DNA of 64,000 nt. Source: Silene conica (lineage: Eukaryota > Streptophyta > Magnoliopsida > Caryophyllales > Caryophyllaceae). Shown one piece after another: positions 48,633 to 58,996 of the stretch. Position numbers and translations under genes: made by a program. The stretch is from positions 26,382,203 to 26,446,202 of the forward strand of contig CM055312.2 in NCBI GenBank assembly GCA_029255685.2, read 5' to 3'. A model generated the notes under the pieces. That model did not search any database, had not been told where the DNA came from, and worked only from the letters and a program-made list of their open reading frames with translations. Numbering within the stretch: the stretch's first letter is position 1; each line of letters begins with the position of its first letter.

Positions 48633-51600
48633 TTAGATCCCATTTGATGAGACGTCAATCATACTCGTACAATATTCATCCAAATCCTACATATAAATTT
48701 CATTTGACAACAAATATTGAAAGGCTTGAAATAAAATATATTGAATAATGTTTACAAAAGTAGGAAGAAAAATTTATACCTCGTAAGAACGCTTATCAGT
48801 CCATGATGCTTGATTAGACAAATTTTCGAGCCACTTCAACATATAACCTCCACAAGCATACCCGTTATCTTGTCGAGGCACATTTACAAACTCCCACTTA
48901 AAATCTTTCATCTCCAACAACCTTGAGTAACTCGGAAAGTCCCTTGTGATGATGTCCATAGCAGGCAGGAGCTATACAAAAACAAGACAGTGAGTGATTG
49001 TGATTGTACAAGAAAAGCCATTAAATGAGGCAATTTAAATGGCAGTCTGGGTTCTCAATACAAGACAAATCATACATGCTCCACTAAAAATTTACGTCTC
49101 ACATCAGGGCGCCTGGGCAGGTTCGAGTCAAGTATGAAGTTCATCCTTTTCTCGAAGTCAGTAACACAAGCAAACCAATGATTTTTATCCACACAATAAG
49201 GAAAGAAAGCCTGAAATATTACAAAGTCAAGAATGATATAAGTCGGCAGTGAATGGCCTGAATTAAACATTAAGCCTTGAAAAAAAACTGAATGTTTATT
49301 TACCCATTTGGCTGTGCTTAGATCACGGGGCAAATAGGAAAGTCGGATGTACTGACTTCGAAACCCGTTTTTACGGACAATTGCCTGAAATTTGAGAACA
49401 ACTCAACTATCAAACTTCTTTGTAATTTCAAAAACAAAAAAACAAGCAGATGGGTTTGAATAAGGAAGATGAATACACTTATTATTGTTGGAAAATACAC
49501 AACAATTGGGTTTGCTAGCGTTGTATGAACACCAAAAATATCAATAACCATATCCATGAGCCAATTTCCAGGCAGCAAGGTGTGCAACACGTCTTTGGTT
49601 ACTTGCAACCAATCGGTGTCTACAACGACCTCACTGATGATGCACATGTCGTAATTAGAAACCACAGAACAACAAAGAGTGGATAAAAAACAGAAGTTTT
49701 AAAAAAGTTGTATGGTCAGTTAGAACATACTGTTTATCTCCCGCATTTTCCCTAATATAGTTGATCAACTGTAAATCTGTGCTTTCAACTTGTGGCACTT
49801 GATTACTGCGAAAAAGGGAAAATAAAAGCCCATTGATTAACGGGGGAAATAGAAAAAGGAAAAACGGAAAACAAATCTGCTTAAAATTTCAAGGCTTACC
49901 AAATCTGACTGCCATGATTGTAAGCCGTTGCTGCTGCAATCACATCAACAGATTTAGAGTTGTGTTGGCAAGTTATAATTTCATTGCAAACCCTCACAAT
50001 GTAACGTTTTACATCAACTCTCTGAAAAATATCAACAACAGAAATAAACATTAGTGTCCACAAAAGCTAATTAATGCATCTGCATCGCTACTAGCCTACT
50101 ACTGCAATGAGACTTAGTTAGAAATACCAGATAAAAACTTACTTCCTTCATGCCCACCTTTGAACCAAAGCGTGCCTTAACACCGTTGTACATCTCCATA
50201 TGACGCATGAGGTAGATTCCAGTATCACAACCCACTTCTATGTCACAGTGCGGGAGATACAAAGTAGGCGTCAAAAGCCATGCAGACGCCAGTTTTCGAA
50301 TCCTACTTTCAAGCGTAAGCAACAAGTTCACCTAATGAAGGAAAAGTAATGTATTGTAAGTAATCTCTCACAAAGATTAGACGAAAATAACTCACTTTAT
50401 TGCCAAAAGATTTGAAGACATACCACAGGTTTAACTTGGTGAGGATAGTCAGTTGACGAAGACATCAAGTGCATCACATCTAGCACGTTCTTGTCAACAT
50501 AGTAACAGAAAAGAAGTGGCAAGGGAGTAACAATAGGAATAAAAACCTGGACGACAATGAAAACAAACACAACAATGAATTTTTGTTGTGTAATCTGTTG
50601 TTTGTCTTCAGTTTAGATCATTTCATCTCAGTTTACACACTGTAATGTAAGAATCTTCAAGGACTTACCAACTTCACGTCTTCAAAGTTGAGATCCAATG
50701 CTGCAATCTGTTCAGTACATTAGGTGACCCATATTAGTGAAACAATCATGTAATAATTGGATTCTTATTTAATGCATGTACAATGTTGTTTAATGAATAT
50801 AGAGTGCTGTTTAATGCATCTATAAGGTTACTTCATGATTTCACAGGTCTGAACAATTACAAAAGTTTAAATGAGAAACTTACGTCAGTTGTATCTGTTA
50901 GAAATAGACGGCAGGGGGATTTACGATTTCTGTATTTGTTTAGCTCATTCAAATGATCACACCATATAGAAATGACATCTGGATGAACTTGACCACCATG
51001 AAGCAAACTCTTCATATGACTTCGTGTGAGAGTCTTGCCCGCATGGCAAAACAAAACCTCCCTATACAGATATGAAAGCATGAAACATTAGTGTCAGACA
51101 AATAAGATATAATACATATATGATGAATCAGATTAAAAAATATAAGACTGATACGTACTCTTCAACTAAATCATTTGAAAATGCATAGTCGCCCACTAGT
51201 CTTTCCAACTGAGTCAACCCACGAACCATGTCCACATTCCTGATAAAGAAAGGCGACCGGTAAACATCAGCGACCTCAACAGACCTCTTAGGTTGCACCC
51301 TCTTAGCTTGCACAGTCTCAGCAGGTAAGACAAGACATCTCTTAGCAGCCATCTGCCGAGTCTCCATTGTGTAATCTGTGGGGGCAGTTGGGGGTTCTTC
51401 TACTGGCGAATCCAATGCTTCTTGAGAGGATATAACAACAGGAGATGGTTCTTGAGAGGATAGTTGAGACGAAATCAGAATTGGCGATATTGGGTCTAAT
51501 GTGCTTGCATGAATAATAGGTGGCATAGTTGATGTGCTTGCATGGGGAACAGTTAAATGCATGGCCTGCATCCTCGACTCAAAGAACTCTTGAGAGGTAT

Positions 51601-54173
51601 ACAATGCATCATCACCACTAAAAAGGCTGAAAGATGGTCCTTCGAGAAGCGCTTTTTCCTTTGCCATTTTTTCCTTCAAATCTGCATGGTGTGAATCAAA
51701 AACTTTGCCGACATGGTCATATGCATCATTAAGGAGTCCTTCTAATTCAGCCATGATAGACGGATCGGCTAAAAATTCATCATCTACAGAACGCCCATTG
51801 AATTCCCTCTTATTCAACTCCCCTTCATCCTTATTCAGCACCTCCTCCACTGCCCCCTCATCCTTCTTCAGCTCCTCCTCTTCCCCCTTATCCTTCTCCA
51901 GCTCCTCCCCCACTTCCCCCCACCTCCTTTCTCTTCTTTATTTCATTGTCATTGTTATCATCCACCACCTGATCACCTGATCCAGCAGTATCAGTACCAA
52001 CCTTATCACCTTCCCTTTCACCTTCTTCTCTACTTTGCTGTGAAAGGGAGAAGCCTTCAAACAAGGACTCTGCCAAATTTGACATTTGGGCGACAACTGG
52101 GAAACCAGAAACCTTACACTCAGCTTTTTTAACTGCTTTGATGAACTCACCATAAGCATCTGCAAGTCGAATAGCTGTCTCCGCCAAATACTTGATGGAT
52201 TCTTTCTTTTCATCAAGCAGTTCAGCTTCAACTTCTGTTTCAGGTTGGGGTTGAGGCGCGTCTTGAGGTTCATTTTCAGGTTGAGGTTGAGGCTCGTGTT
52301 GAGCCTCAAGTCTAGGTCCAGCATATACAAATAATGGTTCAACATACCCCTTACCAAAGCCGCCCCCCTTATGCTTCTCCAACTTCACCCTTTCTCGGAT
52401 CTTCTCATCCGTCCAATTTGCCCACAATGGAAATGATCTCGCCACTGTTCTCGTCATGAAAACGACTCGATCCAAGTAGATCATTTGGAAAATCAGAATT
52501 GGCCCCTTAAAATAAGCCTTAGGGGAGGTAGCTATAGCCGCCTTCGAGGACATGACATTGTCAATCATATTTGACCGTGCAAATTTGCACCAATTCATGG
52601 AAGGGACATCAGCGAGATTTGAGATGCAGCCTAAGATTCGAGGGCTCGGATGATCACCTACTACCCCCATCAACAGGACGTTGACGATATAGATGAGGAA
52701 ATTCCTCTTGAAATCGTCTCCGCCATCACGTTGCCCCATCATCTTTTCCAGGAGCTCTTTTTTCGTAATATCGGCTGTTGGGAATTGATCTCTATAATGC
52801 TTCACAGCCTCTGTGTACTCTTTGTCTTTAGAAAACATCCCGGCTGGAACAACATCAATACCTCCCATAGGAAGTCCCGTTGCAACATGGACATCCTCAT
52901 CTGATATCACCAACTTGTGGTCCATCAATGAACGGTCGAAAGGGTTAAAGTTTTCGACAATCCATCTGGCCAAATGGCCATTGATTTCTTCGGACTGAAG
53001 TTGCAAAAGACCTCCGAACCCCATACTTTTTATGGCTTCAATTTGATGTTCAGAGGGGTCCATCTTGAACAGATTAGTGATCAACGAAGGACTCATACGG
53101 GTCACCAGAGGCTTGTACTGATCAGACCTAACCCTTGTTTTGGCAGGAACATAACTGCTGTCGGGAACCTTCCTCTTGTTCTTGGTAGGTTGACATGGGT
53201 GGATTGGGTCTGCTCCTGCTGTTGTTTTACCGCTTCTCATTTGTTTGGCAGCAACATTACTGCTGCTGTCAGGAGCCTTTCGCTTGTTCTTGCTAGGCTG
53301 AGGATTTGATATTTGGTCTGCTGCTGCAACTGCTGTACTGCTTGTGCAGGGAGGATTATCTACATAAGAGATAAGTACAAAATTACTAATGTGATCAAAA
53401 TTCCATGCACATATGAGTAGCAACCAACAAAAAAAACTGATGAAAAAAGCAGTAAGCATTAGCTTAGTATTAAACCCCAGTTTCAGTTATCACGGCCTAA
53501 TCTCGCTAAATGCAGTCAGGGTAAAAAAACAATCATACTAAACCCCAAAACTTTTATAACATTAACCCTTTCACCAATCCCTAATTCTTCAACAATTCAA
53601 TGAACCCTCCTCCCCATTTCCAACGCACCCGTCTCAGCACAAGCCTTCAAAGCTACTACAAAGCTACTTGGATCAGAAGAAGTAGAGTTGGGTACTGCAC
53701 ATGAATTGTTTTTTATGCAACTACGAAGCTACTTCATGCATTAGTAAAGGTAAATGCTCACCATTTTTGTCAGTAGAAGGCAGATTTGATGTCATTTACT
53801 TGGTTACTGCTTCTTGGATACGTGGACTTGTTCGACGAGGTCTTTGTTCTGGTGTAACACCCTTGGCATAAGTACCTGTGAAAGTAAATAGTATCCGGGA
53901 GGCAGCTTGTTTAATGCATATATAGTGTTAATTGAACATGTCAACATGAAACAATGGAAACTCAATGTTTGATAAAATATGGAAAGGCAACATAGAAAAA
54001 AGGTGAAGAAGCTACACAGAGTTTCATACTAAACGTACTTTGATCAACGACATCATTTATGGTTGGATTTCTTGGTTTTGTTGGGAAATAATCTTTCACC
54101 GATCTACCTCCTCGTATTGGTAATTTTTTGACTGGTGATTTTTTCTTCATTGCAACAGTTTTTCGCCTCATAT
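48633..54173 (-). CDS. Transposon-borne gene with two Ulp1-like (C48) protease domains
   Basis: Exons on the - strand: 54173-54039, 53875-53800, about 53385 or 53359 to 51905, then to 51159, 51061-50884, 50707-50669, 50546-50424, 50331-50143, 50021-49900, 49805-49731, 49633 to about 49490, 49384-49304, 49210-49076, 48971-48780 and 48686-48633 (stop). Most junctions keep phase. The N-terminal part is basic (KTVAMKKKSPVKK), then a helical region (EHQIEAIKSMGFGGLLQL, VISDEDVHVATGLPMGG) and acidic, Pro/Gln-rich linkers. First Ulp1-like domain: TRSHMKSLLHGG, VKLVFIPIV, YYVDKNVLDVMHLM, CDTGIYLMRHMEMY; the usual HW and the Cys of DCG are missing. Second domain: LLPGNWLMDMVIDIF, DKNHWFACVTDF, NFILDSN, PRQDNGYACGGYML, giving His, Asp, Gln and Cys. 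A one-base slip in a G run near 51905-51925 changes frame; the start codon and one splice near 49490 are unsure. Confidence 0.72.
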
Positions 54174-54600
54174 CTGTAAATGCGTTGAGTGATTTTAACA
54201 CGGCTACAAGTATTAATTTCAGCAAATGCAGAATTTGGCGCATTAAAACCTAAGCCGAATTTACGCTAAGGGAACCTTATTTGATGCATATTGGACCCTA
54301 TTTGACGCACACTCAACCTTACTCCATGCATGTTCACAGGACAAGTATTGTAAATAAGTACTTGAACAATATAAACTATGAGTTTTGCAATCAGAACAAA
54401 AATGCAGAACTAACAAAACTGTAAGCAACATATAAACTATGAATTTCAATGCAAATGAGTTCAATGCATAGTCTTCACTGAGCATCAAAACATTCGTGCA
54501 GACAACCTTATTCCATGCGCACAGAACCTTATTTGATGCAGGCTCAACCTTATTTGATGCTCGCTGAACCTTATTCCATGCATGTTCACAGCACGGATAA
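53900..54600 (-). repeat. Right cluster of TGCATCAAATAAGG-like motifs
   Basis: Seven or so copies appear in reverse orientation: CCTTATTTGATGCATAT (about 54276), CCTATTTGACGCACAC, CCTTACTCCATGCATG, CCTTATTCCATGCGCA (about 54506), CCTTATTTGATGCAGG, CCTTATTTGATGCTCG and CCTTATTCCATGCATG (about 54570). Orientation is opposite to the left cluster, so it is sense for the Ulp1-like gene. Confidence 0.7.
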
Positions 54601-55462
54601 CCTAAAACCTAAGCCTAATTAACTAAAAATAACTGACTAAATAAGTTTAATTCATAGTTTTGACTCTTGAACCTAAAACCTAAGCCTAATTAACTAAAAA
54701 TAACTGAGTAAATAAGTTCAATTCATAGTTTTGACTCTTGAACCTAAAACCTAAGCCTAATCTGATGTTACTGCGACACAATCTGATGATCATGATCATG
54801 CTAACACATATAACTGAGCAAGAATTGAAACATGTACAAATTTGATTGAAAATTAATTTAATGCGACACAATCTGATGATCATGCTAACACATATGAGAA
54901 AAAAAAAACTATAACTATAACTAACATCCGAAATCATCATCAAATTAGGGTTACAGCGAATTAGGGACAAACTATTACCGATAAAATACATATAACAATG
55001 AGTGAAATACATATAAGAAAACAAATAGAGTGAAATCGAAAGTAAATAAAGAAAGAGATTACCTTAATTTGTCACGAAAATGCTGAGGGAGATGATGGTG
55101 AAGTAGAGGGAGAAAAGAAGATCAGTGAGAAAGTGAAAAGGGGGAAATGAAAGAGATTGTACAGTTTGCAAATGGCGTTCACACTTCAGCGCGTAAAAGT
55201 GTAAAACCAATTTCCTTTTTTTTAAATAAAAAAAGAAAGAAAGGCCACGGTGAATCGAACCCAAGATGTCCAGGTTTGAAAGACGAAATTCATACCAACT
55301 GAGATACAAGATTACTAATGCTACATAAAGAAAAGAATAAATAAATAAGGAATGTTTAGTTATTGTATAGTTTTTTTTAGGTGAAGTAATTGTTTTTGGT
55401 TTTTCCCCATCTGAAAATTGAGGGTTATTTTTGTTGTTTTTCAATATAATTTAGGTTTTTAT
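54174..55462. other. Right flank of the Mutator-like element, upstream of the Ulp1 gene
   Basis: Probable promoter and leader of the - strand gene; no other gene is seen. It contains a tandem repeat of about 72 bp (two copies and a partial third, 54597-54760, around AACCTAAAACCTAAGCCTAA), a paired GACACAATCTGATGATCATG at about 54775 and 54863, and a tRNA-like piece near 55240-55310. Confidence 0.55.
55243..55308 (-). pseudogene. tRNA-derived sequence (SINE head or decayed tRNA)
   Basis: On the - strand, TATCTCAGTTGGTATGAA resembles a pol III A box and GGGTTCGATTCACCGTGG a B box, about 30 bp apart. Arms do not fold into a convincing tRNA. A pyrimidine-rich then AT-rich tail follows. This suggests a tRNA-derived SINE head or a decayed tRNA gene rather than an active tRNA. 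Confidence 0.6.
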
Positions 55463-55601
55463 GCTAACGGGACGGGAAAGGGTTTAGGGTTGGATTAGGG
55501 GGATCCGCTACCGCGGATCCCCCTAATCCAACCCTAAACCCTTCCCTTGTTGACGGGACGAGAATGGTTTAGGGTTGGATTAGGAGGATCCCTTAATCCA
55601 A

Positions 55602-55609
55602 CCCTAAAC
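55602..55609. repeat. 8-bp target-site duplication, left copy
   Basis: CCCTAAAC, repeated at 57308-57315. It belongs to the satellite monomer. Confidence 0.92.
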
Positions 55610-57307
55610 TAGACCTGGCAAACGGGTCATTCGATTCAGTTTCGGATCAGTTTCATTCGGATCGGGTTATTTCGGTTTAAAATTATTTTCGATTTCAGTT
55701 CGGTTCAATTCAGGTTGGAATCAGTTTTCGCTTTTAATCGGTTGTCAATATTTCGGGTCAGTTCAGTTCGAGTTAGGTTAATTTCGGAACAGATGAGACT
55801 CGGGTCGGGTCAATATCAGAGCAGATGAGATTCGATTCGGGCCATATTCGGATCGGATGTCAAGGGATTAATATTGGATTATATTTATATATCAAATATT
55901 TCGATTTTGTTTTGGATATAATTTTTAGATTTTTGTCCGATATTATTTCAAATTCTTTTAATTGTAATATAATTTGATTCCACATTTTTTTTCTTATCTA
56001 TTTTTTTTTATAATTATTGATATATTATATATACAAATAATTTAAATATGAACGGTCAAACATGTAATACATACGAATTGCGATTATTAAAAAGGAAAGT
56101 AGTTGGTGACTTGGTGTTATGGTGTATACGTGTATTTTTTTCGACAAAGGTTGTATACGTGTATTGACGTAATGAGTTTTTGATTTTTTAATTTTTATCA
56201 TTTATTCATTTATTCATTTGCCATTTGCCATTTGTCATTTGCTATTGTTTTACATTTTAGTTTTTAGTTTTTGACTTTTTAATTTTATGTACTTATTTCT
56301 CCACTTGATACTTTTAGGATTAATTATTAAGTTGACCAAATTGAGTGTGGATGATCAAAATGTCTACTAAAGGCATCCAAAATAGAAAGATGAAATATAT
56401 AAACAAACGATTGAAAGTTTGAGACGGAAGGGGTATAAATAGACAATATAGTTAGATGAACTTATAAGTTACATTAAGTTATTAAGTATCAAGTGGAGAA
56501 ATAAGTACATAAAATTAAAAAGTCAAAAACTAAAAACTAAAATGTAAAACAATAGCAAATGGCAAATGACAAATGAATAAATGATAAAAATTAAAAAATC
56601 AAAAACTCATTACGTCAATACACGTATACAACCTTTGTCGAAAAAAAATACACGTATACACCATAACACCAAGTCACCAACTACTTTCCTTTTTAATAAT
56701 CGCAATTCGTAAATATGTATACAGTCCATAACACGTATACACCATATATTTTGTAAAGATAGAAAGGATATCTCATTTCGGTAAGAAGATCTCTAATTAT
56801 CCCTAATTAATTAATGAAATTTCCAGATTTTGTGCTTTAAATCTTTGATTAGTTATTGTCTTCATCTAGATCTCTTTAGTCAGATTCTTTTTTATCATTT
56901 CGGTTGAAATTGCAGTCAAATATGGTAATTTGCCTCCAAAAATTGACGAACTAATTATATTTTGCCTCCAAAAATTGTAGATTCTTGAATTATTTTACCG
57001 CCAACCATCATTTTACCCGCCAATATAAAATATGTATATAAATAATTAATTTCGTTCATCATTAAGCAGGTTGAAAACAGTTCGTGTGTGTTTCGATTCG
57101 GGTCAAACCAGTTCAGGTTGAAACAGTTCAGGTTTATTCAATCTCGGGTCTATATCGGATATTACAAATTCAGTTCAATTTCGAATCAGTTCAGGTCGAT
57201 TCAGGTTTCGGGGTGAAGTTCAGGTATACCTTTCGGATGTACGGTCAGGTGTCGATTCAGTTACTTTCGATCGGTTTTTCGGGTTCGGTATATTTTTGCC
57301 AGGTCTA
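55610..57307. mobile_element. Non-autonomous hAT-type element inserted in a satellite monomer
   Basis: Terminal inverted repeats TAGACCTGGCAAA (55610-55622) and TTTGCCAGGTCTA (57295-57307) match perfectly over 13 bp. The 8-bp duplication CCCTAAAC on both sides is the size used by hAT transposases. The 1698-bp body has subterminal GGGTCGGGTC / GGTTCAGGTTCA-type degenerate repeats at both ends, no transposase, and a large internal foldback (56073-56710). Removing element and one duplication would leave an uninterrupted satellite monomer. Confidence 0.93.
56073..56710. repeat. Foldback inside the hAT-type element
   Basis: Left arm 56073-56313 and right arm 56484-56710 are reverse complements, for example ACGAATTGCGATTATTAAAA against TTTTAATAATCGCAATTCGT. 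The right arm lacks a few TTCATTTGCC-type units. The loop of about 170 bp contains GAGACGGAAGGGGTATA, resembling one end of a Stowaway MITE. Confidence 0.93.
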
Positions 57308-57315
57308 CCCTAAAC
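57308..57315. repeat. 8-bp target-site duplication, right copy
   Basis: CCCTAAAC, identical to 55602-55609. Confidence 0.92.
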
Positions 57316-58996
57316 CCTTCCCTTGCTTCAAATACGAACGACAATAAAACAAAAAGACACCCTAGATGGGGACGGGTGAACCCTTTTTTGGGGGACGGGT
57401 GAAAACATTGGGGCCGGGTATTCCTAAAACGGGACGGGAATGGTTGAGGGGTGGATTAGCAGGATCCGCTACCGCGGATCCCCCTAATCCAACCCTAAAC
57501 CCTTCCCTTGCTTCAAATACGAACGACAATAAAACAAAAAGACACCCTAGATGGGGACGGGTGAACCCTTTTTTGGGGGAGGGTGAAAACCATGGGGCCG
57601 GGTATTCCTAAAACGGGACGGGAATGGTTTAGGGTTGGATTAGGAGGATCCGCTACCGCGGATCCCCCTAATCCAACCCTAAACCCTTCCCTTGCTTCAA
57701 ATACGAACGACAATAAAATAAAAGGACACCCTAGATGGGGACGGGTGAACCCTTTTTTGGGGGACGAGTGAAAACCATGGGGCCGGGTATTCCTAAAACG
57801 GGACGGGAAAGGGTTTAGGGTTGGATTAGGAGGATCCGCTACCGCGGATCCCCCTAATCCAACCCTAAACCCTTCCCTTGCTTCAAATACGAACGACAAT
57901 AAAACAAAAAGACACCCTAGATGGGGACGGGTGAAACCTTTTTTGGGGGACGAGTGAAAACCATAGGGCCGGGTATTCTTAAAACGGGACGGGAATGGTT
58001 TAGGGTTGGATTAGGAGGATCCTCTACCGCGGATCCCCCTAATGCAACCCTAAACCCTTCCCTTGTTGACGGGACGAGAATGGTTTAGGGTTGGATTAGG
58101 GGGATCCGCTACCGCGGATCCCCCTAATCCAACCCTAAACCCTTCCCTTGCTTCAAATATGAACGACAATATAACAAAAATACACCCTAAATGGGGACAG
58201 GTGAACCCTTTTTTGGGCGACAGGTGAAAATCATGGGGCCGGGTATTCCTAAAACTGGACGGGAATGGTTTAGGGTTGGATTAGGAGGATCCGCTACCGC
58301 GGATCCCCCTAATCCAACCCTAAACCCTTCCCTTGCTAACGGGACGGGAAGGGTTTAAGGTTGGATTAAGCGGATCCGCTACCGCGGATCCCCCTAATCC
58401 AACCCTAAACCCTTCCCTGGTTGACGGGACGGGAAGGGTTTAGGGTTGGATTAGGAGGATCCGCTACTGCGGATCCCCCTAATCCAACCCTAAACCCTTC
58501 CCTTGCTTCAAATACGAACGACAATAAAACAAAAAGACACCCTAGATGGGGGCGGGTGAACCCTTTTCTGGGGGACGATTGAAAACCATGGGGCCGGGTA
58601 TTCCTAAAACAGGACGGGAAAGGGTTTAGGGTTGGATTAGGCGGATCCGCTACCGCGGATCCCCCTAATCCAACCCTAAACCCTTCCCTTGCTTCAAATA
58701 CGAACGACAATAAAACAAAAAGACACCCTAGATGGGGACGGGTGAACCCTTTTTTGGGGGACGAGTGAAAACCATGGGGCCGGGTATTCCTAAAACGGGA
58801 CGGGAAAGGGTTTAGGGTTGGATTAGGCGGATCCGCTACCGCGGATCCCCCTAATCCAACCCTAAACCCTTCCCTTGTTGATGGGACAGGAATGGTTTAG
58901 GGTTGGATTAGGAGCGGTCGCGGATCCCCCTAATCCAACCCTAAACCCTTCCCTTGCTTCAAATACGAACGACAATAAAACAAAAAGACACCCTAC

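Larger units (their letters stand above)
42539..55462. mobile_element. Large Mutator-like element with FAR1/MuDR transposase and Ulp1-like gene
   Basis: Two convergent multi-exon genes, a FAR1/MuDR transposase (+) and an Ulp1-like protease gene (-), lie within 13 kb flanked by repeats. The left end is placed where the microsatellite stops and GGGTCGAGATCAGGTGAGAA begins. The right end is placed at the satellite start because no clean inverted copy of the left end was found there; only a weak match around AGGGTTATTTTTG (about 55420) is seen. Transposase plus Ulp1 is known from plant Mutator-like elements (Kaonashi-type in Arabidopsis, CUMULE in melon). The extent, and whether both genes move together, are inferred. 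Confidence 0.6.
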
